A stretch of 5,798 bases of DNA from an uncultured Veillonella sp. (lineage in GTDB: Bacteria; Bacillota; Negativicutes; Veillonellales; Veillonellaceae), in the NCBI GenBank assembly GCA_900549805.1, contig URPV01000064.1:1-5798 (forward strand), in the 5' to 3' direction. The notes beneath the pieces were generated by a model. It did not search any database, was not told the origin of the DNA, and was given only the letters and a program-made list of their open reading frames with translations. Made by a program: the position numbers and the translations under genes. Position 1 is the stretch's first letter. Every line of letters starts with the position of its first letter. Positions 5,635 to 5,798 of this stretch are shown piece by piece.

Positions 5635-5798
5635 CTAGGCTTGACCTAGAATATCTACCTTAATAACGCCTTGAATGGTCCGGATGGAATCGAGTAGACC
5701 TTCCAAGGACCCAATTAGGTTCTTCGTTTCAAAGGAGATAGTACAGTTTGCTATCCCCTGCAAGGGAATATCCTGATTAATAGTCAAAATAGACCCAT
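5635..5798 (-). CDS. PheB-type (UPF0735) ACT-domain protein, C-terminal part only
   Basis: The frame is open from the window edge to a TAG stop at 5635-5637, giving 53 C-terminal residues; the rest lies beyond the right edge. The sequence SILTINQDIPLQGIANCTIS aligns with the ACT domain of UPF0735 proteins such as Bacillus subtilis PheB, which has [20 protein letters not shown] at the same place. The ending GVIKVDILGQA also matches that family (VEKVEILGSGA). The usual length is about 145-150 residues, so roughly two thirds are missing here. These proteins have an N-terminal helical part and an amino-acid-sensing ACT domain; their exact function is not established. Placement directly upstream of hom, as in Bacillus (pheB near hom/thr or pheA genes), suggests a role in sensing or regulating aromatic or aspartate-family amino acids. 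Confidence 0.85.
   Translation of the reverse strand, partial: GSILTINQDIPLQGIANCTISFETKNLIGSLEGLLDSIRTIQGVIKVDILGQA

Overview
The window is a moderately AT-rich bacterial segment. Every credible gene lies on the minus strand, so transcription runs from the right edge to the left edge. Protein sequence and gene style (strong AGGAGG-type ribosome binding sites, PheB-type ACT protein next to hom-thrB, a YtzG-like RsuA, a Bacillota-type HtpX) suggest a Bacillota member. Negativicutes (Veillonella/Dialister/Megasphaera relatives) are my best guess, with low confidence in the genus. The first 35 bases are not genome: they match the Illumina TruSeq read-2 adapter, so the left edge is an assembly or trimming artefact.

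Right part (3378-5798): a threonine-branch operon. In transcription order it holds the C-terminal third of a PheB-type (UPF0735) ACT-domain protein cut by the window edge, homoserine dehydrogenase with a C-terminal regulatory ACT domain (hom), and homoserine kinase (thrB). Hom and thrB are 11 nt apart, with the thrB ribosome binding site overlapping the hom stop codon. Together the two enzymes carry aspartate semialdehyde to O-phosphohomoserine. Threonine synthase is not in the window.

Middle (2341-3377): a 132-nt intergenic stretch with a good extended -10 promoter leads into htpX, a membrane M48 zinc protease. A 10-bp hairpin directly after htpX probably ends or attenuates its transcript.

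Left part (36-2319): a tightly packed run of four genes. The first three resemble, in order, the cobalamin genes cbiB (membrane adenosylcobinamide-phosphate synthase), cobD (PLP-dependent threonine-phosphate decarboxylase) and cobC (histidine phosphatase for the alpha-ribazole step). The CbiB-like protein has lost several family motifs. The CobD-like protein is only a central slice of the PLP fold and lacks the catalytic lysine. The phosphatase keeps all its catalytic residues. Reading frames and ribosome binding sites are clean, so this looks like a reduced or repurposed module rather than fresh decay. It is the most unusual thing in the window. The run ends with rsuA, a 16S rRNA pseudouridine synthase gene truncated by the adapter.

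No tRNA, rRNA, CRISPR array, insertion sequence or long repeat was seen.
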